Source: Proteus terrae | GTDB taxonomy: Bacteria > Pseudomonadota > Gammaproteobacteria > Enterobacterales > Enterobacteriaceae | DNA length: 64,000 nucleotides | Reading direction: 5' to 3' | Assembly (NCBI RefSeq): GCF_003144325.1 | Contig: NZ_PENS01000007.1 | Span: 186,001-250,000 of the forward strand | Part shown: piece by piece, positions 33,073 through 41,785 of the stretch | Layout: each line of letters begins with the position of its first letter | Numbering within the stretch: the first letter of the stretch is position 1 | The notes under the pieces: generated by a model | What the model saw: the letters and a program-made list of their open reading frames with translations, nothing else | What the model was told of the DNA's origin: nothing | Databases searched by the model: none | Translations under genes and position numbers: made by a program

Positions 33073-33121
33073 ATAAATAAATTAAAAAGTAAAATTAATT
33101 ACTTTTTATACAGGACTGATC

Positions 33122-33643
33122 ATGAGCAAATTAAATAAATCACTCTATTTATTAGGGATGAGTTTCTCTCTACTTTCTGCACCTGCAGCTTTTGCATCGG
33201 GCACGATTAATTTTACTGGAGAAATAACAGACCAAGCTTGCACCGTAGATAGCTCTTCTAAAAATCTGACTGTAGATTTAGGAAAAGTATCTTCAAAAAG
33301 CTTAACCACTAAAGGTGAAATCGCGGGCCTTAAAGATTTCACAATTAAACTAATTGATTGCCCTATTGATACCACTGTTGCCGTACGCTTTGGCGGTACT
33401 CGTGATGCAATTGATAGCGATATTCTAGCTATTGACCAGGTTTCTGGTGGTGCAACAAATGTCGGTATTGCATTATTTGAGAAAGATGCCGTATCTCAAA
33501 TTAATCTCTATGACGACTCTAAAGAGATCGAAATTAATGGTACTGAAATTAACTTAGATTATGTTGCTCGTTATAAAGCAACAGCACAAGCAACACCAGG
33601 CCCAGCTAACGGCTCAGCCGTCTATAGCATCCAATACAAATAA
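33122..33643 (+). CDS. major fimbrial subunit (type 1 family pilin)
   Basis: A 173-residue pilin of the chaperone-usher pathway. A signal peptide ending APAAFA precedes a mature protein starting SGTINFTGEITDQACTVDSSS. Two cysteines (ACTVD near residue 37, LIDCPIDT near 78) form the standard pilin disulfide. The C-terminal beta zipper (SAVYSIQYK) with a penultimate Tyr is present. It follows an ACAGGACTGATC ribosome site. A hairpin after the gene probably makes it the most abundant product of the operon. Confidence 0.93.
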   Translation: MSKLNKSLYLLGMSFSLLSAPAAFASGTINFTGEITDQACTVDSSSKNLTVDLGKVSSKSLTTKGEIAGLKDFTIKLIDCPIDTTVAVRFGGTRDAIDSDILAIDQVSGGATNVGIALFEKDAVSQINLYDDSKEIEINGTEINLDYVARYKATAQATPGPANGSAVYSIQYK

Positions 33644-33651
33644 TAAAAAAT

Positions 33652-33675
33652 GAGGGTAATACTTATTACCCTCTT
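33652..33675 (+). terminator. intercistronic hairpin after the pilin gene
   Basis: A perfect 10-base stem GAGGGTAATA/TATTACCCTC with a 2-base loop is followed by a short T-rich run. It sits between subunit and chaperone genes, where partial termination or mRNA stabilisation commonly raises the subunit-to-assembly ratio. Confidence 0.8.
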
Positions 33676-33702
33676 ATTTCTTCTTAACTTTATAGCACCA
33701 AT

Positions 33703-34362
33703 ATGAAAAAGAATATTTTTCTCACATTATTTTTTTACTTTTCTCTCATAACGGTATGCCATGCAGCAGGGATAAGTGTGGGTGGAACACGGTTTGTTTA
33801 TAACGATAATGCTCGTGAAATCAGCATCCCAGTTCTAAATACCGATAAAGAAAAACCTTATTTGATCCAAAGTTGGGTTTCAGCTTTTCAAGGTAATGAC
33901 AAAACACCTTTTATTGCAACTCCCCCTCTTTTTCGTATTGAGCCAGATAGCACTGGTACGGCACGTATTTCTTATACAGGAGCACCCTTAAACTCAAATA
34001 CCGAAGTTGTCTATTGGCTTAATATAAAATCTATTCCTCCCGTTGAAAAAAGTCCTGAAAATCAACTTCAGTTGGTGATTAATTCTCAATTTAAGCTCTT
34101 TTTACGTGCTCATGATATCGAGCCACTTAATTTTAATAACGTCGAACTATCAAAACAAAATCAAGGCTTAGTGCTTAAGAACAACACACCTTATCACTTA
34201 ACCATTAAACATATTTTTATTGATGATAAACGCCACCCTTACGATCCTTTAATTCAGCCACATCAAGAAGTTGTATTACTAAAAGAAACAACTACTTCTC
34301 AGAAAGTTACAGTGCAGTTTATTAATGACTACGGTGCAACTGTAGATAAAGTATTAAACTAA
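33703..34362 (+). CDS. periplasmic fimbrial chaperone
   Basis: A 219-residue PapD-like chaperone with signal peptide MKKNIFLTLFFYFSLITVCHA. The mature part begins GISVGGTRFVYNDNAREISIPVLN, with the conserved basic and F/V positions of the G1/F1 region. VYWLNIKSIPP (about 107) is the family signature. LQLVINSQFKLFLR (about 125) includes the Lys used to anchor the subunit C-terminus. It should cap pilin subunits by donor-strand complementation and hand them to the usher encoded 6 bases downstream. Confidence 0.94.
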   Translation: MKKNIFLTLFFYFSLITVCHAAGISVGGTRFVYNDNAREISIPVLNTDKEKPYLIQSWVSAFQGNDKTPFIATPPLFRIEPDSTGTARISYTGAPLNSNTEVVYWLNIKSIPPVEKSPENQLQLVINSQFKLFLRAHDIEPLNFNNVELSKQNQGLVLKNNTPYHLTIKHIFIDDKRHPYDPLIQPHQEVVLLKETTTSQKVTVQFINDYGATVDKVLN

Positions 34363-34368
34363 GAGCGT

Positions 34369-36900
34369 ATGGCGATGACTTTATCCATAATAGCGTTATC
34401 AACAAAACGATTATTCGTATTTTCTACCAATAATCTCAATCGCCACGGTTTGCTGACCATGGCGATCGCCACTATTTTATATCCTTATCAGGTAACGGCT
34501 GAAGAGCAATTTAACCCTGATGCACTCAATTTAGGAATAGAAAATCAAGTTGCGGATATTAATAGCCTTGATTATTTTTCTTATGCCGGAGGTCAACTTC
34601 CTGGCGTCTATTCTGTTGATATTTATCTCAATAATAAATTAATTGATAACCGCCAAGTACGTTTTATTTTTAACGAAGAAAAAAAGACACTTACACCAGA
34701 GATAACTAAACAAGACTTATTAAATTGGGGCGTCAAAGAGTCTGTAATACCACCATCTAATCAACAAATTAAAAATGAAACGATCACTGATATTGCTCGA
34801 GTTATTCCAAATGCAACATATCAGTATGATTTTTCACGAGCACGCCTGTCATTTTCTATACCACAAATTGCTTTATATAATTATGGGCAAGGCTATATCC
34901 CCCCCACACAATGGAATGATGGCATTAATGCGGCTTTTGTGAATTACACCTATCGACAAAATAAGTATTGGTATCATGATCAACATAATAGCGACTCTCT
35001 TTTTTTAGGGTTACGCAGTGGTGTTAATGTCGGTGCTTGGCGTTTGCGTAATCACAGTAACTATAATAAAAACAGTGATAACTCTTCGCAGTGGAAGAGT
35101 TTGCAAACTTATATTGAGAGAGATATTCGTAGTTTAAAAAGCCGTTTAACCCTCGGCGAAACTGCCTCTGATAATGATGTATTAGAGAGTATTCCATATC
35201 GTGGTATTAAACTTGCTTCTGATGAAAGTATGTTGCCACAAAGCCAACGAGGATTTGCCCCCGTTGTGAGAGGAATTGCTCAAAGCAATGCCGTGGTTAC
35301 TGTTCGTCAAAATAACAGTGTGATTTACCAAACATCCGTTCCACCGGGTGAATTTGCTATTTCAGATTTATATCCCACCTCTTACAGTGGTGATTTACAA
35401 GTCACGATTGAAGAAGCGGATGGAACAACTCGTACTTTTTCACAACCCTTTTCAGCTGTTCCCATGATGCAACGTGCAGGTAGCTTAAAATACAGTGTAG
35501 ATATCGGTAAGTATCATGCTGATACAGCTGCGAGAAAGCCTAATTTTTTTCAAACCTCTGCTATTTATGGGCTCCCTTATAATTTATCCATTTATGGTGG
35601 CACATTAATCTCTGCAGATTACCAAGCTTATGCATTAGGTACTGGGGTTAATCTTGGCTATTTAGGTGCCGTTTCTGCCGATATTACTCACGCGAAAACA
35701 ACCTTAATAAATGATGATGAAGCTCAAGGACAATCTTATCGTATTCAATATTCTAAATATTTACCTGACACCCAAACAGGTTTTTCACTGGCGTCTTATC
35801 GCTATTCAACAAAAAATTATTATGATTTCTCGGCTGCTAATGAGCGTTTTTCTCATCTTTACCGTAAGAAAAAACAGTTTCAGTTATCTGTATCACAATC
35901 TTTAGGTGATATGGGTTATCTCTCATTAAATGGTTATCAACAATATTATTGGTATCAAGACAGAGTCGATCGTAATGTCAATCTCAGTTTTAACTCTAAC
36001 TACCGTGCTTTAAGTTATAGCGTCTCTTATGCGTATAACAAGCGCCAGGAAAGTGGGCTAACCGATCAGATTTTATCCATTAATTTAAGTCTACCGTTTA
36101 ATTTTACTCAAAATAATAATTGGTTAAGTTATCGCTACAACACCAGCCGACAAGGTGATTCGATTAGCTCAGTGAGTGTCAGTGGAACACAGCTAGAAGA
36201 CAACAATCTGCAATATGATGTATCACAAAATTATAATCATACTCGCCAAGAATATAGTGGGTCAGTCAATGGTAATTACAGTGCATCCGGTGGCGAAGTA
36301 AATGCAGGTTACAGTTATGATAAACGTTATCAATCAATGAATTGGGGAGTAAATGGTGCGCTCTTAATTCATCAAGGTGGTATAACACCATCTCGTACAA
36401 TCTATGATTCTGCAATTTTAATTAAAGCGGAAGATGTTGGTAACTTAAAAGTCAGTAGTGCGCAGAGCCTTTATACCAATAACCAAGGCTATGCAGTTAT
36501 TCCTAATGTTTCACGTTATGAACGCAATAAAGTCACCGTCGATCCTGCCTCTTTAACGGGTAATAACGATGTTGAATTAACATCAACGACGGTTATACCG
36601 ACCAAAGGAGCAATTGTTTTAGCTGATTTCAAAGCAAGAAAAGGGGCTCGTGTGCTTGCAAACTTACACTACAATGGAACACCATTGCCATTTGGTACTC
36701 AAGTTGAGATTTATCAACATGGACAAGTGCTTTCAAGTGGGATTGTTGCCAATGATGGTGAAGTTTTCTTAAATGGTGTACCTGAGCAGAGCCAGTTACG
36801 TGCTAAATGGGGTAACAGCGCCGTTGAACAATGCAAAACATTTTTAAATGCGGATCTCTCGTTAGAAAAGATCCAGTTTTTACAACTTGATTGCAGATAG
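34369..36900 (+). CDS. outer-membrane fimbrial usher
   Basis: An 843-residue usher. After an extended signal region (to about residue 44) the N-terminal substrate-binding domain starts FNPDALNLGIENQVADINSLDYFSYAGGQLPGVYSVDIYLN. The beta-barrel region (about 150-660) is rich in Tyr/Asn/Ser and includes the plug motif VVRGIAQSNAVVTVRQN (about 300). Two C-terminal domains end with the Cys pair in EQCKTFLNADLSLEKIQFLQLDC. The protein assembles and secretes the fimbria. The gene overlaps neither neighbour: it starts 6 bases after the chaperone and ends 9 bases before the adhesin ATG. Confidence 0.95.
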   Translation: MAMTLSIIALSTKRLFVFSTNNLNRHGLLTMAIATILYPYQVTAEEQFNPDALNLGIENQVADINSLDYFSYAGGQLPGVYSVDIYLNNKLIDNRQVRFIFNEEKKTLTPEITKQDLLNWGVKESVIPPSNQQIKNETITDIARVIPNATYQYDFSRARLSFSIPQIALYNYGQGYIPPTQWNDGINAAFVNYTYRQNKYWYHDQHNSDSLFLGLRSGVNVGAWRLRNHSNYNKNSDNSSQWKSLQTYIERDIRSLKSRLTLGETASDNDVLESIPYRGIKLASDESMLPQSQRGFAPVVRGIAQSNAVVTVRQNNSVIYQTSVPPGEFAISDLYPTSYSGDLQVTIEEADGTTRTFSQPFSAVPMMQRAGSLKYSVDIGKYHADTAARKPNFFQTSAIYGLPYNLSIYGGTLISADYQAYALGTGVNLGYLGAVSADITHAKTTLINDDEAQGQSYRIQYSKYLPDTQTGFSLASYRYSTKNYYDFSAANERFSHLYRKKKQFQLSVSQSLGDMGYLSLNGYQQYYWYQDRVDRNVNLSFNSNYRALSYSVSYAYNKRQESGLTDQILSINLSLPFNFTQNNNWLSYRYNTSRQGDSISSVSVSGTQLEDNNLQYDVSQNYNHTRQEYSGSVNGNYSASGGEVNAGYSYDKRYQSMNWGVNGALLIHQGGITPSRTIYDSAILIKAEDVGNLKVSSAQSLYTNNQGYAVIPNVSRYERNKVTVDPASLTGNNDVELTSTTVIPTKGAIVLADFKARKGARVLANLHYNGTPLPFGTQVEIYQHGQVLSSGIVANDGEVFLNGVPEQSQLRAKWGNSAVEQCKTFLNADLSLEKIQFLQLDCR

Positions 36901-36909
36901 GTGATAACA

Positions 36910-37932
36910 ATGAATAAATATATAACACTAGGTTGTCTGTCTGCTTTTTTGTATACATCAACCACTATGGCTGAATTTAGGGCAGAGCTCACTACTAAGA
37001 CAGTAACTTATTCAGCACCTATTTACGTATCGCGTTCAGCACCAATTTTAACAGAAGTCGCCACAATCCCGTTAGGAACAATGAATGCATGGACATGGTG
37101 GAACCTTTCTGGAGGCGAAGTTAGACCAGGGATTTATTTACCTGGTTCGTTTAATGCTTCCAGTCCTAGAGTGAATGGGGCTTATGTCAAAGAACTTAAC
37201 AACAGTGGTATTGGCTATACGTTACATGGCACGATTAGCGGAAGTTGTAGTGGGTCTGCTTATGTCGATGGTCAGCAAAATATTGATGGTAACTATAGCA
37301 ACAGGCTTATTTGTTCATCCAACGCCACCAGTGGTAATTACTCCGTTACATTAGAAATGAAGCTGTATAAGCTACGTGATAATGTGAAATCACAAACCAT
37401 TCCAGGTATATGGGCTGCGATGTTAATCGTCTATAACAATGGTTTTATCACCAGTGACTATACAGGAAAAACAGAACCACGAATTAATCTTTCACCATTG
37501 ACCATTATTTCTAGTGGTTGTGATGTCATAAATAACAATATTAATGTACCGCTTGAAGCTGTCCCTAAATCCAGTTTTAATGGTGTTGGATCTGTAAGTC
37601 CTGAGAGTATTAAAGATTTCAATATTGATTTGAGTTGTGATCCTGTTTCACCGATAAAAATTCGCTTCGATGGTGTTGCCGATAGCCAACAAACCGCAGG
37701 CACCATTGGCTTAAGTAACCCAACAGACAGTAATACAGCCAAAGGTTATGGTATACAGATTAAGTATCAAAACCAGCCAATAAAGCTGGGACAATTAATT
37801 ACAGTAAGTGAAAAAAACAGCAGTTCCGGAAGTTATTCTATTCCTTTGGAAGCGGGTTATATTCAAACATCCGATACGACAAGTGCGGGAAAAGCAAACG
37901 GTACATTGCAATTTACAATGCAATATCACTAA
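36910..37932 (+). CDS. two-domain fimbrial tip adhesin
   Basis: A 340-residue protein with signal peptide (YITLGCLSAFLYTSTTMA). An N-terminal lectin-like domain (about 20-190) has a Trp/Tyr-rich stretch and the Cys pair GSCSGS/LICSSN. A C-terminal pilin domain starts near SSGCDVINNNINVPLEAV and ends GTLQFTMQYH. The layout matches FimH/MrpH-type tip adhesins, but I cannot name its receptor. The ATG at 36910 has AGGTGA six bases upstream; an in-frame GTG at 36901 directly after the usher stop is less likely. It closes the operon before a strong terminator. Confidence 0.88.
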   Translation: MNKYITLGCLSAFLYTSTTMAEFRAELTTKTVTYSAPIYVSRSAPILTEVATIPLGTMNAWTWWNLSGGEVRPGIYLPGSFNASSPRVNGAYVKELNNSGIGYTLHGTISGSCSGSAYVDGQQNIDGNYSNRLICSSNATSGNYSVTLEMKLYKLRDNVKSQTIPGIWAAMLIVYNNGFITSDYTGKTEPRINLSPLTIISSGCDVINNNINVPLEAVPKSSFNGVGSVSPESIKDFNIDLSCDPVSPIKIRFDGVADSQQTAGTIGLSNPTDSNTAKGYGIQIKYQNQPIKLGQLITVSEKNSSSGSYSIPLEAGYIQTSDTTSAGKANGTLQFTMQYH

Positions 37933-37958
37933 CGAAATTTAGGCTGATTTAAAAAGAT

Positions 37959-37994
37959 AAAAAAAGGCGAACAACATTTTGTTCGCCTTTTTTC
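37959..37994. terminator. bidirectional terminator between adhesin and yigL
   Basis: AAAAAAGGCGAACAA pairs with TTGTTCGCCTTTTTT around a 4-base loop. It serves the fimbrial operon on the plus strand and yigL on the minus strand. Confidence 0.92.
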
Positions 37995-38005
37995 TTTAGA
38001 TAGGA

Positions 38006-38806
38006 TCACACTTGATATAATTTACGTAAATAATGGGGCACAGCTTCATCGGCATTAGCTCCAATCACTTCCATATTGGGGAGAAGATCTTTTAATGCTT
38101 GATGGGCATTTTCCATAATGCAACCTTTACCCGCCATTTGTAGCATCTCTTTATCATTCATACCATCGCCAAATGCGATAGCATCTTTTGCAGAGTGTTG
38201 CATCAGTTCAGCCACTTTCTCTAGGGCCTCACCTTTAGATACACCCCCTGCCATCACCTCTAAGCAATTACGCAGTGAGAAACTTACATTGACCTTATCA
38301 CCCCAGCGCTGATTAATTTCATTCTCTAGCTTCAGTAATAGTTCATGATCATCAGAGGTGAAGAAGACCTTACACACATTAGTAGTTGGAAATCCTGTTT
38401 TGCAATATAGCTCATAGCCAAAGTCTGACTCTCGAAAAAACTCACAAGCCCCTGGCATCTCTTTATTAACATACCAATAATCACCAGCATAAATATTAGT
38501 TTCAATTTCAGGGTGATCAAAAACCATAAGAGCCAAGTCATAAGCAATTTCAGGTTCAAGATCTTGGCTAAAAATAAGGTCACCATGCGTGTTATGCACT
38601 CGCGCACCATTAGAGGTTATCATATAAGCGTTAATGCCTAATCCATCGCGGATCTGTGCGACATCAACATGATGACGACCTGTTGCAAATACAAAATGCA
38701 CACCTTTATTAATAAGTAGGTGCAGGGTTTCTTGCGTATAGGGAGTTAATACATGATTAGGTGATAACAGTGTGCCATCAAGATCTGAAGCGACTATCGA
38801 ATACAT
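38006..38806 (-). CDS. yigL: HAD-superfamily phosphatase YigL
   Basis: A 266-residue Cof-type HAD phosphatase, the same length as E. coli YigL, which acts on pyridoxal phosphate and sugar phosphates. Motifs: ASDLDGTLL (about 6-14) with the catalytic Asp pair, FATGRHH, SNGARVH, the C2-type cap (about 80-180), GGVSKGEAL and FGDGMNDKEML. The start at 38806 (MYSIVASD) has AGGA six bases upstream; the ATG two codons earlier overlaps that site's spacing. pldB ends upstream on the same strand, 12 bases away, as in E. coli. Confidence 0.94.
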   Translation of the reverse strand: MYSIVASDLDGTLLSPNHVLTPYTQETLHLLINKGVHFVFATGRHHVDVAQIRDGLGINAYMITSNGARVHNTHGDLIFSQDLEPEIAYDLALMVFDHPEIETNIYAGDYWYVNKEMPGACEFFRESDFGYELYCKTGFPTTNVCKVFFTSDDHELLLKLENEINQRWGDKVNVSFSLRNCLEVMAGGVSKGEALEKVAELMQHSAKDAIAFGDGMNDKEMLQMAGKGCIMENAHQALKDLLPNMEVIGANADEAVPHYLRKLYQV

Positions 38807-38818
38807 ACACATTCCTGA

Positions 38819-39823
38819 TTAAAATAAATGCTTATCATAAAACTCACAGATTTCATTTAATGCTTGTGAGCGTAGCTTATCTATTTCGAACAAGATTTCA
38901 TGATGCGCACCCTCAATCACCAGTGGCAGTTTTTGCTTTTCTTCTCTTGTTCTGGACTGACTATAACGTTCACAGAAAGCCCTTAGCTCTTGATTATCTA
39001 CCACTTTATCAAGCTCTGCTTCGAGCACTAATAGAGGGGTATTAATCTCTCCCGCATGTTCAATTAACCAATCTCCCATTTTTAGACTTTCTCCCATCCA
39101 ATGATAAGTAGGCCCGCCTAATCGTAGTTCTGGAAAATCAGCATAATAACGTAAATACCGACGATATCGCTCATGGCTATGTGTTAATACATTAAGGATA
39201 AATGGCAGTGGAAACCATTTACCTGTTGATACCGCGTAGTTATTTCTTTCAGATTGACTTTGTTCTGCTCGGTTAACTAAAAAATTAGCTACCCAGCGAG
39301 GTATGGGTAATTTAATACCAAACATCGGCGCACTTAATGCTGCTGCTTTAAAAACATGAGTTTGCTTTAGAAGATATCCCGCTAAGATAGCACCGCCCAT
39401 TGAATGAGCTAACGCAAAATAATGTGGGTATTGAAAAGGCAACACTATCGTATCAACGAATGTCGAGAAATCATCGATATAATCACTGAATTTCTCTACA
39501 TGCCCTTTTTGCGTATCTTCTAATAGTCTGTCAGAAAGCCCTTGTCCTCGATGGTCAAGAAGAAAAATATCATAGCCTGAGTGAAAGAAATCGAATGCAA
39601 CTTCAGGGTACTTTACATAGCTTTCGCTACGGCCTGAAGCAATAACCAGTGCTTTATTATGCGATGGTGAGCGCCAATGAACATAGCGAATTTTTGCACC
39701 ATCAACACCAACAAATTCACCTTCTTCGCGTTGCCCCCAAAAATCCAATAAGACGCCGTTCGTAAATGCAGAAAACTGCTTTTCACGCGATAACCACGAA
39801 TATTTTAACAGAGTGGTTGTCAT
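38819..39823 (-). CDS. pldB: lysophospholipase L2
   Basis: A 334-residue alpha/beta hydrolase on the inner membrane side that hydrolyses lysophospholipids. The nucleophile elbow is AHSMGGAI (about 138-145), and FLLDHRGQGLSDRL (about 92-105) is the oxyanion-hole region. VLEAELDKVVDN (about 263) and EGAHHEILFE (about 305) supply the Asp and His. The order recQ-pldB-yigL is that of E. coli minus rhtB and rhtC, which normally lie between recQ and pldB. Confidence 0.93.
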   Translation of the reverse strand: MTTTLLKYSWLSREKQFSAFTNGVLLDFWGQREEGEFVGVDGAKIRYVHWRSPSHNKALVIASGRSESYVKYPEVAFDFFHSGYDIFLLDHRGQGLSDRLLEDTQKGHVEKFSDYIDDFSTFVDTIVLPFQYPHYFALAHSMGGAILAGYLLKQTHVFKAAALSAPMFGIKLPIPRWVANFLVNRAEQSQSERNNYAVSTGKWFPLPFILNVLTHSHERYRRYLRYYADFPELRLGGPTYHWMGESLKMGDWLIEHAGEINTPLLVLEAELDKVVDNQELRAFCERYSQSRTREEKQKLPLVIEGAHHEILFEIDKLRSQALNEICEFYDKHLF

Positions 39824-39841
39824 TGGCTCTCCTTATTGGCG

Positions 39842-41671
39842 TTATTCAAAGCCTTCAATATGGTCACGAATGAGTGTCATAAAAGCGGGTCCAAATCGTT
39901 CTAATTTTCGTTGTCCAACACCGTTTATTAATAACAGTTCATCTGGATAAACGGGGCACTGCTCTGCCATTTCAATCAATGTGACATCATTAAAGACGAC
40001 AAATGGCGGAATGTTTTCTTCATCAGCAATAGATTTACGTAATTTACGTAGTTTCGCAAATAATTTTCTATCGTACTGTCTATGGGCATTTTTTGTTTGT
40101 TGATTACGGCTTTTTGTTGGGCTTAATAATCTTGGTACAGCTAATTGTAATGGTACTTCACCACGTAAGATTGGCCTTGCCATCTCTGTCAGTTGTAATG
40201 CTGAGCGATGAACAATATTTTGTGTCACCATACCTAGGTGAATAAGCTGACGAATAACACTCACCCAATGCTCATGACTTTGCGCTTTACCAATACCATA
40301 AACAGGTAATGTATCGTGTCCTGAATCTCGAATACGCTGATTATTCGCGCCTCTTAAAATTTCAACAATATAACCAATACCAAAGTGCTGACCAGTACGA
40401 TAAATACAAGACAATGCCTTTTGCGCATCCACTAAACCATCATATTGCTTAGGAGGGTCAAGGCAAATATCACAGTTACCACAAGCATTTTGTCGATGTT
40501 CATCGAAGTAATTTAGTAACACTAAGCGTCGGCATGTTTGAGCTTCAGCAAATGCTCCCATTGCATTAAGCTTATGCATTTCAATGGCTTTTTGATCACT
40601 TTCTGGCTTTTCATCTAAACAACGACGCAACCACACCATATCGGCAGGATCGTAAAATAATACGGCTTCTGCAGGTAACCCATCTCGCCCTGCACGCCCT
40701 GTTTCTTGATAATAAGATTCAATATTTCGCGGAATATCAAAGTGAACTACAAATCGGACATTGGGCTTGTTTATCCCCATACCAAACGCGACAGTAGCTA
40801 CCACAATTTGTAAGTCATCACGCTGAAAAGCTTCTTGTACTTTCGCACGTTGTGCAATTTCCATTCCGGCATGATAACCCGCGATGCTTAATCCTCGTTT
40901 ACTCAGGCGTTCTGCTGTTTCTTCAACTTTATTGCGACTATTACAGTAAATAATGCCTGACTTTCCTTTCTGGCCACGAATAAATAACCAAAGCTGATCA
41001 AGTGGTTTGTATTTCTCTACTAAAGTGTAGCGGATATTCGGCCTATCGAAACTACTGATATGGATTAACGGATCACGCAACACTAGCTGATTAATAATAT
41101 CGTAACGTGTTGTATTATCTGCCGTTGCCGTCAACGCAATAATGGGAACATCAGGAAGATATTGCCTTAATAACCCTATGCCGCGATATTCAGGACGAAA
41201 ATCATGTCCCCATTGTGAAATACAGTGTGCTTCATCAACAGCGAGTAATACGGGTTTCCATTGCACTAATTGATGAAGAAAACTCTCCATCATCAAACGC
41301 TCAGGGGCAATATACAGCAGTTTTATTTCACCCTTTTGACAACGTATTTGAACATCAAACTGCTCTTCACGCGTTTGGGTTGAATTTAAATAAGTAGCTT
41401 CAATACCATGAAGGCAAAGTTGATCAACCTGATCTTTCATCAGTGAGATAAGTGGCGAAACAACCACAGTCAACCCATCGAGTAATAATGCGGGAATTTG
41501 ATAACAAAGGGATTTACCACCCCCTGTCGGCATCACAACTAGGCAATCTCTCCCAGTTGTAATGGTATGGATGATTTCTTGCTGACCAGGACGAAATTGC
41601 TGATAACCAAAGGTTTCTCGCAAAATAGCCTGTGCTGATGGCATTGAATTAAGAACTTCTGCTGTGGACAC
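39842..41671 (-). CDS. recQ: ATP-dependent DNA helicase RecQ
   Basis: A 609-residue 3'-5' helicase. Domains: helicase core with Walker A MPTGGGKSLCYQ (about 48-59), the DEAH box in AVDEAHCISQWGHDFRPEY (about 144-162) and motif VI QETGRAGRDGLP (about 320-331). A RecQ-C-terminal zinc module has Cys at CRRLVLLNYF and CGNCDIC (about 380-403), followed by a winged helix and an HRDC domain (about 525-605). It works in RecF-pathway repair and restart of blocked forks. pldB lies 18 bases downstream. Confidence 0.96.
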   Translation of the reverse strand: MSTAEVLNSMPSAQAILRETFGYQQFRPGQQEIIHTITTGRDCLVVMPTGGGKSLCYQIPALLLDGLTVVVSPLISLMKDQVDQLCLHGIEATYLNSTQTREEQFDVQIRCQKGEIKLLYIAPERLMMESFLHQLVQWKPVLLAVDEAHCISQWGHDFRPEYRGIGLLRQYLPDVPIIALTATADNTTRYDIINQLVLRDPLIHISSFDRPNIRYTLVEKYKPLDQLWLFIRGQKGKSGIIYCNSRNKVEETAERLSKRGLSIAGYHAGMEIAQRAKVQEAFQRDDLQIVVATVAFGMGINKPNVRFVVHFDIPRNIESYYQETGRAGRDGLPAEAVLFYDPADMVWLRRCLDEKPESDQKAIEMHKLNAMGAFAEAQTCRRLVLLNYFDEHRQNACGNCDICLDPPKQYDGLVDAQKALSCIYRTGQHFGIGYIVEILRGANNQRIRDSGHDTLPVYGIGKAQSHEHWVSVIRQLIHLGMVTQNIVHRSALQLTEMARPILRGEVPLQLAVPRLLSPTKSRNQQTKNAHRQYDRKLFAKLRKLRKSIADEENIPPFVVFNDVTLIEMAEQCPVYPDELLLINGVGQRKLERFGPAFMTLIRDHIEGFE

Positions 41672-41785
41672 ACCGTTCCTCTGAAAAGCTGCTGATAAAA
41701 ACTATGATGAGGAGTAAAAGAAAAGGCACCAATGTGAAGGTGCCATCATCATTTATAGCGCTATGCTAACCCAGAACGGGGAAAA

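Noticed and set aside
32918-33121. Invertible phase-switch element upstream of the pilin gene
   Set aside because: No inverted repeat pair flanks the promoter region and no recombinase gene is nearby; only a direct 12-base duplication is present.
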